Shown here piece by piece: positions 29,649 to 38,949 of a stretch of DNA of 64,000 nt. The position numbers and the translations under genes are program-made. The stretch spans positions 88,310 through 152,309 of the forward strand of contig NZ_LCZJ02000098.1 of the NCBI RefSeq assembly GCF_001012825.1, written 5' to 3'. Below the pieces are notes generated by a model, which saw nothing but the letters and a program-made list of their open reading frames with translations, ran no database searches and was not told the DNA's origin. Source of the stretch: Paenibacillus etheri (GTDB taxonomy: Bacteria > Bacillota > Bacilli > Paenibacillales > Paenibacillaceae). Within the stretch, counting starts at the first letter, position 1. Each line of letters starts with the position of its first letter.

Positions 29649-29732
29649 GAGAGGTGTTTGATATAGTATATGCCTGCTATTATTGCGGTTCACTATCTTA
29701 AACCTCTCGACGTTATGTTGAGTGGTTTTTTG
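29649..29732 (+). terminator. Expression platform: competing antiterminator and terminator
   Basis: Antiterminator: GAGAGGTGTTTGATATAGT (29649-29667) can pair with ACTATCTTAAACCTCTC (29692-29708). Terminator: AACCTCTCGAC (29701-29711) pairs with GTTGAGTGGTT (29717-29727) and is followed by T6. The two share AACCTCTC, so forming one prevents the other: a transcriptional off-switch when cobalamin is bound. Confidence 0.85.
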
Positions 29733-29794
29733 TAATGTTAAGAAAGTTTATTCTGTTTTTTATCATAGGAAAAGAAGGGAAGGGTTATGGAAAC

Positions 29795-32700
29795 ATGAAG
29801 AAAAATAAGTTTTTAGCTTGGTTACTTATTGTAGCTGTATTTATCACGACGTTCTCTACAAGCGTAATCCCGGCTCATGCGAATGAAGCAAGCTCTACAC
29901 TTAAAGGGTATGTAACTGTATCCGTAGAGAAGTTCACATTGGGTCAAGGTTATATTAAGGAACCTATTAAAGTTCCATTCTACGAAGGGGACAATGGCGC
30001 ATCACTAATAACACGTGCGCTAGGAGAAGGTAATTATAGAAACTTTGGAAGTATAGCTAGTAGTTTTTATTTATCTGAAGTTAAAGATAGTGGCAGAAGT
30101 GAAGTCAATATACCGCAATATATTTTAGATATGATTTCAGCCGATGGGAATACAGTCGGAACTAAAGCAGACCAAGAGTGGCTAAGTCAGTTTGACTACA
30201 CTCACATGTCGGGTTGGATGTATGCCGTAAATAATGAATTTCCTCCGTTCGGGATGTCTGATTATCACCCTCAAGACGGTGACATCATCCGAACACAGTT
30301 CACCACTTATGGCTATAGTTCTGATCTTGGTGGCTGGGGAGAACCTCCATTTCCATTTGCCAATAAGGATGCATTAACTGCGAAAATCGCAGAAATTAAC
30401 AGTGATCCGAATAAAGAAAGTATTTTGGGCAAAACAGTAGTACAAAAAGCAGTTTACCAAGCTTATTCAGTGCTAGAAAATATGGAAAGCTCTCAAGTAA
30501 GTGTAGATCATGCGCTGGTCGGGCTTACCAATTCTTTAGATATAGAGCCACCTATTATTACTGTAAGTGGTTTGCAGGATAAACAGGAAGTATCCGATAA
30601 AGATTTAAGTTTCAGAGTAGCTGTCACAGATAATGTATATGACGGTATCATTCCAGTAGTGAAACTAAATGGAGTCGTTTTATCTGCTACAAATGGTGAG
30701 TATAAGGTTTCTCTTAACCCAGGTGGTAATGTAATCACTGTAACGGCAGTAGACGGAGCAGAAAATAGAGCAACACAAACTTATCAAATTACCTACAAAA
30801 TAAATGCTACAACTGGAGTCAAACAACAGTTAGATAAGAGCCTTGCTTATATTCTAAACACCGTAAAGAACCCGTCATTTGGAACAGGTAGCGGAGAATG
30901 GTCCATTCTTTCTCTAGCACAGGCCTACTATGAAGTACCAAATGGTTATTACGATCTCTATTACAACAATGTAGCTAAGAGAGTAAAAGAATTAATGAAG
31001 GATGGAAAACTCGATGCTACTAAAAGCACAGAGCATTCCAGAGCGATTCTAGGACTTACCTCTATCGGAAAAGATATCACGAATGTTGCTGGTTATGATC
31101 TCATCAATGCACTCGCTGATTATCAATATGTTAAGAAACAAGGGAATAATGGTCCCATATTTGCTCTGATTGCACTAGATAGTCATAACTACGACATCCC
31201 GGTATTATTCCCTAATCCTGATGAAAAGGGAGTAATATACCAAAGCACAAGAGAAAATCTGGTTCAGTACATCTTGGATAAAGAGGTTAAAAAAGGTGCA
31301 GCAGATGCCGGTGGCTGGGCTTTAGGAGTAACCAAAGCCGACGTTGATATGACCGCGATGGCGATGCAAGCACTTGCGCCTTATTACGCAACTAATCCAA
31401 ATGTAAAAGCTGCTGTGGATCGGGCGATCAATTGGTTATCGAGTACGCAAAATGATCAAGGTGGATTTACAAGCTGGGGAAGCACAAGCAGCGAAAGTAT
31501 CTCGCAGGTAATAGTAGCCTTAACTGGCGTAGGCATAGATCCACACAGTGACCCTAGGTTTGTGAAAAAAGGAAATTCGCTTATTGATGCGTTGCTTACC
31601 TTCGCTGGACCGGATGGCGGATTTAAGCATATTCTAACCGGAAAAGTAGATGGAATGGCTACGGATCAAGGTACGTATGCACTAGTTGCTTACGATCGTC
31701 TGATCAATCATAAGAACCGTCTATTTGATATGAGCGATGTAGTAATTAAGCAACCAGAGGAAACGAAAGAAATAGAAGTACAGTTACCCTCGGGAGATAA
31801 ACCCAAAGTTGTCATTTTTCAAAATAATAATAATTATATTCTTCCGATAAATTCAGGGGATAGCAACAAAGAAATTACAGTTGAAATCCCGAAATATAAG
31901 CAATCTACAGTAAGTGTTGATTTACCTAGTAATAGTAATCTGCCTAAGTTAGAGGTTACCAAAGGTGACGTATCTGTACTCATCCCTAAGGGTACACAGG
32001 TTACAGATGGAGATTCTTCTAAGGTTGAATTGATTTCACCTTTAACAGGTACAGAAGCTGCACTAAAAGATAGTCTGAATCAGATTATTTCCCAGGATAA
32101 GAAGCTGGAGAGCATTATTCAAGCTTTTTCCATGGGTGGTAGTGCAAGAGTAGAATTCAGTCAATTTATCACATTAACCTTTAAGGACCTTAAAGGAAAA
32201 GATGCAGCTTATATTCAAAACGGTACACCTCATGCGATTCAGAAATTTGCAAGTGACGACTTAGGTTTAGCGAGCGGCAAGGCTGAGTACGCATATGACG
32301 ACGGTAATGATTTAATCGTAAAAACTAATCACTTCACCGATTACATTGCGTATTCCTCCAGTGCAGTACAAACACCTGGTGGTGACGGTAATGGTAACGG
32401 CGGTGGAGGAACCACTCCATCGAAGCCATATGTAACCTTATCCGTGGATAAGCTTACGATTAAGAAGGGATATGTTCTTCCATCTGTACAGGTAGAGCTA
32501 CAATCTGGTGACACAGTGTGGTCTGTATTAGAAAGAGTGCTAGATAGCCGCGATATCGACTATAGATATTCTTGGAACAGTACATTTGGAAGTGTGTATG
32601 TAGAATCCATAGCTGGTGATGGAGAATTTGACCATGGCAGCGGTAGTGGATGGATGTATAATGTGAATGGAAAATATCCTAATTATGGTGCATCTTCATA

Positions 32701-34399
32701 TAACCTAAGTGCTGGGGATAGAATTCAGTGGCGTTATACTACGAATTTGGGTGTGGATCTAAATGCAACTACAAGCCCTACTCCAACCACATCTGCCACT
32801 CCTAAACCAAGTGGAGTTCCAGGAGCGGGTGGAGGAACTAATCCAGAAGCCAACGTTGATCCAAATCCGAGTCCATCTCCAACAGCGACTCCTAATGACA
32901 TTAAGCAAGTGTATAAAGACGCCGATAAGATCTCATCATGGGCGTTCTCAGCGATTGAAACAGCTACAGTAAAAGGGTACATCCAAGGTAACAATGGTCA
33001 AGTGAATCCGAAAGATCATATTACAAGAGCAGAGTTTACTAAGATCCTAGTGTCAGCGTTGGAACTGGATATCAAGAGTGACAAAGGCATTACCTACAAG
33101 GATGTTGCTCTCGGAGATTGGTTCTATCCATATGTGAATGCTGCTCATAAAGCAGGGTTAATTACAGGATTTAATAATGAGTTTAAGCCAAATGACAAGA
33201 TTACTCGCGAGCAAATGGCAGCCATTATTGTCAGAGCTTTATCAATCCCGGCTACGAAGCCAGGTACAGCTATCAAAGACATTAATACCGTATCGGCGTG
33301 GGCAAAAGCAGATGTGGAAACCATTGTTGCCACCGGACTTATGTTAGGTGATAATAATCAATTTAAACCTAAAGAGCCTGTAACGAGAGAAATGGCAGCC
33401 GTTGTAGCAACTAGATCCCATGATTATAAGAGTGGGAACAAAGTGGTTAGTCCTATTATTCAGAACAAAGCCGTTACTCCATATATTCAGAACACAGCAG
33501 CCTTTTTGCAAAAAACAGTAACAAACCCGGTCATCGCCTCGGTTGGCGGGGATTGGACAGTGTTCGGGCTGGCACGTTCTGGGGTGAAGATTCCAGATAG
33601 TTATTACGCTAAGTACTATGCGAATGTAGAAGCAACCCTTAAAGAAAAAACTGGGAAGCTGCATAGCGTAAAATATACGGAATATGATAGAGTTATTTTG
33701 GCATTAACTTCAATCGGCAAAAATATTGATAAAGTGGCGGGTTATAACCTACTGGAACCGCTCGCGGATTTTGATACTGTAATCAAGCAAGGTATTAATG
33801 GACCTGTGTTTGCCTTGATCGCACTGGATAGTAATCATTACGACATTCCAGTGGTTAAGGATGTAAAGACGCAGACGACTAGAGAGATGCTCATCGATTT
33901 TATTTTGGGCAGAGAGATCAACGGTGGCGGATGGGCACTAGGCAGTAATGCTACTGAGGCCGATCCGGATATTACGGGGATGGTTATTCAAGGCTTAACC
34001 CCTTATTACAAAACGAATGCCAAAGTAACGGCTGCTGTAGATCGTGGAATTGCTTGGTTATCCAAAACACAAACAGCAGACGGTGGCTTTGCAAGCTGGG
34101 AGTCTACGAACTCCGAGAGCATTGCTCAGGTTATCGTAGCTTTAACTGGACTGGGTATAGATCCACATAAGGATTCCAGATTTATTAAAAATGGACGTTC
34201 AGCGGTAGATGCGTTACTTGGCTTTGCTGCACCTGAAGGTGGTTTTTATCACGTGAAGCAGGGTGGAGTAGGTAATGGAGGCGCGAAACCAGGAGAAGTA
34301 GATCTTATGGCTACGGATCAAGCGATGTATGCATTGGTTGCTTATGATCGGTTGGTTAAGGGACAGACAAATCTTTATGACATGACAGACGTTAAATAG
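29795..34399 (+). CDS. SLH-anchored surface protein with intrinsic-factor-like cobalamin-binding folds
   Basis: A 1,534-residue exported protein. Approximate order: signal peptide 1-33; DUF4430 at 39-170 (SGWMYAVNNEFPPFGMSDY); Ig-like domain 250-335; squalene-cyclase-like alpha/alpha barrel 341-648; beta-rich region 652-858; second DUF4430 at 877-988 (SGWMYNVNGKYPNYGASSY); Pro/Thr linker; three SLH domains 1040-1208; second barrel 1224-1528. DUF4430 corresponds to the beta domain of transcobalamin and intrinsic factor, whose other half is the same alpha barrel. The DxDDTA site of terpene cyclases is DVDMTA and DPDITG here, so catalysis is unlikely. SLH domains attach it to cell-wall polymers. 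With the B12 riboswitch upstream and an ECF transporter downstream, a surface cobalamin receptor is the best reading. ATG 29795 follows an AAGGGAAGGG-type site. Confidence 0.88.
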   Translation: MKKNKFLAWLLIVAVFITTFSTSVIPAHANEASSTLKGYVTVSVEKFTLGQGYIKEPIKVPFYEGDNGASLITRALGEGNYRNFGSIASSFYLSEVKDSGRSEVNIPQYILDMISADGNTVGTKADQEWLSQFDYTHMSGWMYAVNNEFPPFGMSDYHPQDGDIIRTQFTTYGYSSDLGGWGEPPFPFANKDALTAKIAEINSDPNKESILGKTVVQKAVYQAYSVLENMESSQVSVDHALVGLTNSLDIEPPIITVSGLQDKQEVSDKDLSFRVAVTDNVYDGIIPVVKLNGVVLSATNGEYKVSLNPGGNVITVTAVDGAENRATQTYQITYKINATTGVKQQLDKSLAYILNTVKNPSFGTGSGEWSILSLAQAYYEVPNGYYDLYYNNVAKRVKELMKDGKLDATKSTEHSRAILGLTSIGKDITNVAGYDLINALADYQYVKKQGNNGPIFALIALDSHNYDIPVLFPNPDEKGVIYQSTRENLVQYILDKEVKKGAADAGGWALGVTKADVDMTAMAMQALAPYYATNPNVKAAVDRAINWLSSTQNDQGGFTSWGSTSSESISQVIVALTGVGIDPHSDPRFVKKGNSLIDALLTFAGPDGGFKHILTGKVDGMATDQGTYALVAYDRLINHKNRLFDMSDVVIKQPEETKEIEVQLPSGDKPKVVIFQNNNNYILPINSGDSNKEITVEIPKYKQSTVSVDLPSNSNLPKLEVTKGDVSVLIPKGTQVTDGDSSKVELISPLTGTEAALKDSLNQIISQDKKLESIIQAFSMGGSARVEFSQFITLTFKDLKGKDAAYIQNGTPHAIQKFASDDLGLASGKAEYAYDDGNDLIVKTNHFTDYIAYSSSAVQTPGGDGNGNGGGGTTPSKPYVTLSVDKLTIKKGYVLPSVQVELQSGDTVWSVLERVLDSRDIDYRYSWNSTFGSVYVESIAGDGEFDHGSGSGWMYNVNGKYPNYGASSYNLSAGDRIQWRYTTNLGVDLNATTSPTPTTSATPKPSGVPGAGGGTNPEANVDPNPSPSPTATPNDIKQVYKDADKISSWAFSAIETATVKGYIQGNNGQVNPKDHITRAEFTKILVSALELDIKSDKGITYKDVALGDWFYPYVNAAHKAGLITGFNNEFKPNDKITREQMAAIIVRALSIPATKPGTAIKDINTVSAWAKADVETIVATGLMLGDNNQFKPKEPVTREMAAVVATRSHDYKSGNKVVSPIIQNKAVTPYIQNTAAFLQKTVTNPVIASVGGDWTVFGLARSGVKIPDSYYAKYYANVEATLKEKTGKLHSVKYTEYDRVILALTSIGKNIDKVAGYNLLEPLADFDTVIKQGINGPVFALIALDSNHYDIPVVKDVKTQTTREMLIDFILGREINGGGWALGSNATEADPDITGMVIQGLTPYYKTNAKVTAAVDRGIAWLSKTQTADGGFASWESTNSESIAQVIVALTGLGIDPHKDSRFIKNGRSAVDALLGFAAPEGGFYHVKQGGVGNGGAKPGEVDLMATDQAMYALVAYDRLVKGQTNLYDMTDVK

Positions 34400-34416
34400 A
34401 ATTTTATTTAGAGAAA

Positions 34417-34450
34417 TGAGCAAGGGTAGCGTGTATACCCTTGCTTATTA
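34417..34450 (+). terminator. Attenuating hairpin between the surface protein and the ECF genes
   Basis: AGCAAGGGTA (34419-34428), 6-nt loop, TACCCTTGCT (34435-34444), then TATTATTT. The imperfect T tail suggests partial termination, which would give more surface protein than transporter. Confidence 0.6.
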
Positions 34451-34472
34451 TTTAAGGTGGGGAACTTAAGAA

Positions 34473-35462
34473 ATGAACAAGAAAAAATGGCTAACAGCGA
34501 TACTAATTATTGGTGTGTTGGCAATAGCCTTCTTTTGGGGCGGGAATTATCAGAAGAGCCCGAATAAGATTGCGAGTAACAGTGCGGGGTCACAAATTGT
34601 AGAAACAGACAACACTGCTTCCAATCAGAATGTTGATGTAGAGCCTACAGCCTCAAGTGATACCGAGACAACAGAGATAGCACCGTCAGCTACGCCTAGT
34701 GAAACAGCTAAGCCCGTTGAAACGGTACAACCAACAGAAGCAGTGATGCCAACTGAAACTGCAATATCAACAGAAAGTATAACATCAACAGAAGTTGTAA
34801 AGCCGACCGAAACATCAAAACCGGCTACAAAGGCACAACCGACAGCAACACCGAAAGCGGCTAAAACGTCCGTGCCGGAAACGAAAGCGACGGCAAAACC
34901 CGTAACCAAACCAGATTCAAAAGTAGCGACAACAGAAACCAAGCAGGAACCGAAAAAGGATAAATTCCTTACCGATCCAGTGCCGAGCGGGAAACCTAAG
35001 CCTGTGGAATGGCAAGATGCAACGGTAGATAAGAAGAAGCAATTAACGGCTACTTTATCCGTGTCGGCAGCAACGATTTTAGATAATATGGATATTTTCA
35101 ATAAGGATAAGGTTGAAGTATTGCCGGCAGATGGTATCATTTATAAAGCGCAGAAGGTAACCTTTTATGAAGGTGAGTCTGTGTTTGATGTTTTGCTAAG
35201 AGAGATGAAGAAGAATAAAATCCATATGGAATTTAGCATGACTCCGATCTATAACAGTAATTATATTGAGGGCATAAATAATCTGTATGAATTCGATGCT
35301 GGAGAGCTTAGTGGATGGATGTACCAGGTAAATGGCTGGTTCCCTAACTACGGAAGTAGTCGTTACGTTCTCAAAGATGGCGATGTCATTGATTGGGTAT
35401 ACACTTGTGATCTAGGTCGAGATGTAGGTGGTTATGTGGCCACAGGAGGAGCACAGAAATAA
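34473..35462 (+). CDS. Membrane-tethered DUF4430 protein
   Basis: A 329-residue protein with an N-terminal membrane anchor (residues 6-23) followed by a Thr/Pro/Glu/Lys-rich stalk of about 155 residues with PTET-type repeats. A single DUF4430 domain sits at about 195-318, with SGWMYQVNGWFPNYGSSRYV. The long tether would hold one transcobalamin-like beta domain in the wall space just above the membrane. Position between the surface receptor and the ECF transporter suggests it hands cobalamin to the transporter (inference). The stop TAA shares its last base with the EcfT start. Confidence 0.85.
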   Translation: MNKKKWLTAILIIGVLAIAFFWGGNYQKSPNKIASNSAGSQIVETDNTASNQNVDVEPTASSDTETTEIAPSATPSETAKPVETVQPTEAVMPTETAISTESITSTEVVKPTETSKPATKAQPTATPKAAKTSVPETKATAKPVTKPDSKVATTETKQEPKKDKFLTDPVPSGKPKPVEWQDATVDKKKQLTATLSVSAATILDNMDIFNKDKVEVLPADGIIYKAQKVTFYEGESVFDVLLREMKKNKIHMEFSMTPIYNSNYIEGINNLYEFDAGELSGWMYQVNGWFPNYGSSRYVLKDGDVIDWVYTCDLGRDVGGYVATGGAQK

Positions 35463-36352
35463 TGAGGGATAGCTTTTCTACCTTTCATCCGTTTGTGAAT
35501 TTTCTATATTTTGTCGTTGTATTGCTGTTTAGCATGGTGTTTATGCATCCGATATTTCAGGTGATTGCCCTTATTAGTGCAGTGGTCTACTCCTTTATGT
35601 TAAAAGGAAAGAAAGCCGTTCGATTTAATCTGCTGTACATGGTTCCTTTTCTACTGTTTATGGCGATTATGAACCCTGTTTTTAATCATCAAGGGGTAAC
35701 GATCTTGTTCTATTTGAACAATGGAAATCCCATTACGAAGGAATCCATTCTTTATGGCGTAGCAGCGGCGTGCATGTTTGTGACGGTGATCATCTGGTTC
35801 TCCTGTTATAACGTCGTGATGACCTCGGATAAGTTTATTTATATATTCGGAAAAATACTGCCGGCACTGTCGTTGATTTTTTCGATGGTGCTTCGTTTTG
35901 TTCCTAGATATTTAGCACAAATCAAGGTGATTTCGAATGCTCAAAAATGTATCGGCCGGGATGTCACGCAGGGAAATCTCCTCGCGCGAGCGCGAAATGG
36001 GATAACGATCCTATCGATAATGACTACCTGGGCCCTGGAAAATGCGATTGAGACGGCGGATTCCATGAAGTCAAGAGGATATGGATTGCCTGGACGTACA
36101 AGCTTTTCGATCTTCCGTTTAGATGCCCGGGACAAAGTAGCACTTTTGATCATGACAGGCTTAATTGCGATGGTAGCCATCGGTGCAGCGATGGGTGAGA
36201 ACACGATGAGATATTATCCGTCGATTAAAGCGAGCGCAATTACACCTTTTAGTATCCTTGTATATATCGCTTATTTTGCGCTATGTATGATCCCTGTGCT
36301 CATTAATATGGTGGAGGCAATGAAATGGAAATCTATCGAATCGAAGAACTAA
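35462..36352 (+). CDS. ECF transporter transmembrane component EcfT
   Basis: A 296-residue integral membrane protein with about six transmembrane segments. The amphipathic cytoplasmic part includes SMVLRFVPRYLAQIKVI and ends in ETADSMKSRGYGLPGRTSF, carrying the Ala/Ser-Arg-Gly coupling motif used to contact the ATPases. It links ATP hydrolysis to toppling of the S component. Overlaps of 1 nt upstream and 28 nt downstream make the four genes 34473-38705 a tightly coupled unit. Confidence 0.9.
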   Translation: MRDSFSTFHPFVNFLYFVVVLLFSMVFMHPIFQVIALISAVVYSFMLKGKKAVRFNLLYMVPFLLFMAIMNPVFNHQGVTILFYLNNGNPITKESILYGVAAACMFVTVIIWFSCYNVVMTSDKFIYIFGKILPALSLIFSMVLRFVPRYLAQIKVISNAQKCIGRDVTQGNLLARARNGITILSIMTTWALENAIETADSMKSRGYGLPGRTSFSIFRLDARDKVALLIMTGLIAMVAIGAAMGENTMRYYPSIKASAITPFSILVYIAYFALCMIPVLINMVEAMKWKSIESKN

Positions 36353-37995
36353 GCTTTACTTTTCCTGAACAAGAGCAGATGGCTCTTTCGAATATTAATC
36401 TTACGATTGCAGGCGGAGACTTTATTACGATTTGTGGAAAGTCAGGCTGCGGCAAAAGCACTTTACTAAGACAGCTGAAAACAATCCTAACCCCACATGG
36501 CAAACGCCAAGGGGCGATTTATTATAAGGGTCAACCTGTAGAAGAGATCGATGGGCGGACACAAGCGGCGGAGATCGGTTATGTACTCCAAAGTCCGGAC
36601 AATCAAATTGTGACAGACAAGGTGTGGCATGAGTTGGCCTTTGGCCTTGAAAGCTTAGGTTATGACAATTCTACGATTCGTTTGCGCGTGGCTGAGATGG
36701 CGAGCTTTTTCGGAATTCAGACCTGGTTCCATAAAAGTGTGACTGAGCTATCGGGCGGTCAGAAGCAACTGCTCAATTTAGCGGCGATAATGGCTATGCA
36801 TCCTGCGGTTCTAATCCTTGACGAGCCAACCTCTCAGCTAGATCCTATCGCGGCTTCCGATTTTCTGGAGACGGTCAAAAAGATAAATCGCGAGCTTGGA
36901 ACAACCGTTATCATGACCGAGCATCGTCTAGAGGATGTTCTTCCGCTTACAGATCGACTGATTGTGCTGAATGAGGGCGTCGTGATTGCCGATGATACCC
37001 CGCAAAAGGTGGGCGAGGCTTTAAGCAAGCTGAACCATCCGATGTTTCTGTCCATGCCTTCACCGATGCAGATTTACGCAGGAGTAGAGAATGACTTAGC
37101 GTGGCCTGTTACAGTGAAGGAAGGACGCCAATGGCTGGATGCTTTTCTAGAGGATAAGACACCTGCATCCATCGCAGAATCTCAGCCTAGCTCGAAAGTG
37201 GACGGCCCTGTAGTCATAAAGTTTAAGGATGTATGGTTTAAATATGATAAACATGGACCGGATATCATTAAAGATTTGTCTTTTGAAGTGAAACGGGGGC
37301 AATTCTACTGTATTGTTGGTGGAAATGGAACGGGTAAGACATCGACGCTGTCCCTGATGAGCGGCATCCTTCAGCCCTATCGAGGGAAGGCTCTAATCGG
37401 TGGGAAGAACCCGGCGAAGATGAATGCCAAAGAACTGTTTACTAACAATCTAGGCATCCTTCCGCAAAATCCGCAAACCTTATTTGTGAAGAAAACAGTT
37501 GAGTTAGATTTATACGAAATGTTATCCCAGCTCCCTTTAACGAAGGAAGAAAAGGTAGCTAAAGTTGAGGCCGTGGTGAAGTTCGCAGAACTGGAACATC
37601 TTCTCTCCATGCATCCGTATGATCTCAGTGGTGGAGAGCAGCAGCGGACGGCGCTGGCTAAGGTGCTTTTGTTAGAGCCGAAGATTCTACTGCTGGATGA
37701 ACCAACTAAGGGACTGGATGGACCTTTTAAGGAGAAGCTTGCTTTATTCCTACAGAAGCTTAATGCTGAAGGTGTTACCATCGTAATGGTCTCGCATGAC
37801 GTTGAGTTTTGTGCCAAATACGCAGAAGTTTGCGCCATGTTCTTTGATGGAAGTATTATCACTACGAATGAAGCGCAGAAGTTTTTTGCGGGAAACAGCT
37901 TCTATACGACTGCCGCCAACCGTATGGCGCGTCATGTATGGAGCGAGGGAGTAACGATAGAGGGTGTGATTGATTTATGTCAACGAAGCAGGTAA
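36325..37995 (+). CDS. Fused ECF transporter ATPase (EcfA-EcfA')
   Basis: A 556-residue protein with two complete ABC ATPase domains. Domain 1: Walker A GKSGCGKS (38-45), signature TELSGGQKQ near 140, Walker B LILDEPTSQLD. Domain 2 (from about 295): Walker A GGNGTGKT (332-339), signature DLSGGEQQRT, Walker B LLLDEPTKGLDG. A single chain replaces the usual EcfA/EcfA' heterodimer. ATG 36325 is 8 nt from GGAGG, within the end of ecfT. Because the module has its own T and A parts it can be a dedicated (group I type) transporter. Confidence 0.92.
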   Translation: MEIYRIEELSFTFPEQEQMALSNINLTIAGGDFITICGKSGCGKSTLLRQLKTILTPHGKRQGAIYYKGQPVEEIDGRTQAAEIGYVLQSPDNQIVTDKVWHELAFGLESLGYDNSTIRLRVAEMASFFGIQTWFHKSVTELSGGQKQLLNLAAIMAMHPAVLILDEPTSQLDPIAASDFLETVKKINRELGTTVIMTEHRLEDVLPLTDRLIVLNEGVVIADDTPQKVGEALSKLNHPMFLSMPSPMQIYAGVENDLAWPVTVKEGRQWLDAFLEDKTPASIAESQPSSKVDGPVVIKFKDVWFKYDKHGPDIIKDLSFEVKRGQFYCIVGGNGTGKTSTLSLMSGILQPYRGKALIGGKNPAKMNAKELFTNNLGILPQNPQTLFVKKTVELDLYEMLSQLPLTKEEKVAKVEAVVKFAELEHLLSMHPYDLSGGEQQRTALAKVLLLEPKILLLDEPTKGLDGPFKEKLALFLQKLNAEGVTIVMVSHDVEFCAKYAEVCAMFFDGSIITTNEAQKFFAGNSFYTTAANRMARHVWSEGVTIEGVIDLCQRSR

Positions 37996-38705
37996 CGGGT
38001 CGCCGGTTGAGTCGTCGAACTTTATTAGCGGGACTACTAATCTTTGTAGTTATTCCAGCTACAATTTTGTTAGGCATCTTCGTCCTAGACGATCGCAAAT
38101 ATTACTTTATTAGCCTCTTGATCGTCCTCTATACGATGATTCCTTTTGCGATGGTGTTCGAGAATCGAAAGCCGCAGGCGAGGGAATTGATCGTCATAGC
38201 GGTGTTAGCAGCTATTGCCGTGGCGGGTCGCGCAGCCTTTTTCATGTTGCCGCAGTTTAAGCCGGTGGTTGCCATTGTCATCATCGCAGGGGTGAGTTTG
38301 GGAGCTGAGGCAGGGTTTCTGGTGGGGGCTGTTGCAGGCTTCGTCTCCAATTTCTTCTTTGGGCAGGGACCTTGGACGCCATGGCAAATGTTCTGTTTTG
38401 GTATTATTGGCTTTCTGGCGGGCATTTTCTTCAAGAAGGGTCTGCTTAAAAAGACTAAGCTGTCTCTCTGTATATTCGGAGGGCTAGCGACGCTCTTGGT
38501 ATACGGAGGCATTATCAATATAGGCTCGCTGATGATGTTCACTTCAGAGTTCTCATGGTCGGCTTTGATGACGACTTATGTTTCCGCCTTTTGGTTTGAT
38601 ATGGTGCATGCGATCTCTACGGTGGTGTTTTTGTTTTTTATTGCTAATCCTATGATTGAAAAGTTGGATCGGATAAAAACGAAGTATGGGTTGATTGAGC
38701 CTTAG
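37977..38705 (+). CDS. ECF transporter substrate-binding component (probable cobalamin S component)
   Basis: A 242-residue membrane protein with about six transmembrane segments. IVIIAGVSLGAEAGFLVGAVA and FGQGPWTPWQMFCFGIIGFLAG fit the S-component family to which the Lactobacillus cobalamin transporter subunit CbrT belongs. The Ala-rich helix 1 face that docks EcfT is present (IAVLAAIAVAGRAAFF). Cobalamin specificity is inferred from the riboswitch and DUF4430 neighbours, not from ligand residues. It overlaps the ATPase gene by 19 nt and is the last gene of the unit. Confidence 0.85.
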   Translation: MSTKQVTGRRLSRRTLLAGLLIFVVIPATILLGIFVLDDRKYYFISLLIVLYTMIPFAMVFENRKPQARELIVIAVLAAIAVAGRAAFFMLPQFKPVVAIVIIAGVSLGAEAGFLVGAVAGFVSNFFFGQGPWTPWQMFCFGIIGFLAGIFFKKGLLKKTKLSLCIFGGLATLLVYGGIINIGSLMMFTSEFSWSALMTTYVSAFWFDMVHAISTVVFLFFIANPMIEKLDRIKTKYGLIEP

Positions 38706-38740
38706 GGTGTTTGTGCGGGGTGCTGGGTGCTGTGCGCTTT

Positions 38741-38890
38741 GCGCTGGCGGACGCTCCGAGAACGGACTGTTGTTACAATCGCTGTTGTCTCCAGATGTAT
38801 TGATTTTACACTTAGTAGTGTACATCCGGAGACAAAGGCGAGCGCTCCGCTTTTCCACAATCAGTCCGTTCTCTCCGCTGCTTTCAGCGC
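38741..38890. repeat. 150-nt imperfect inverted repeat, MITE/REP-like
   Basis: Nested arms: GCGCT (38741-38745)/AGCGC (38886-38890), GAGAACGGACTG (38758-38769)/CAGTCCGTTCTC (38862-38873), TGTCTCC-AG-ATGTA (38786-38799)/TACAT-CC-GGAGACA (38821-38834), with internal loops between. No T run follows directly. It could be a dispersed palindromic element or a structured RNA at the end of the cobalamin operon. Confidence 0.65.
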
Positions 38891-38910
38891 GAACCCCAAA
38901 ACACAAACCC

Positions 38911-38949
38911 AAAACCGAAGAAAGGCTCAAAGTCCCCTCTTCGGTTTTT
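38911..38949 (+). terminator. Intrinsic terminator after the ECF unit
   Basis: AAAACCGAAGA (38911-38921) pairs with TCTTCGGTTTTT (38939-38949). Confidence 0.8.

Noticed and set aside
30815-31740. Barrel domain as a functional terpene cyclase
   Set aside because: The catalytic DxDDTA motif is replaced (DVDMTA), and the gene is under a cobalamin riboswitch with DUF4430 and SLH domains.
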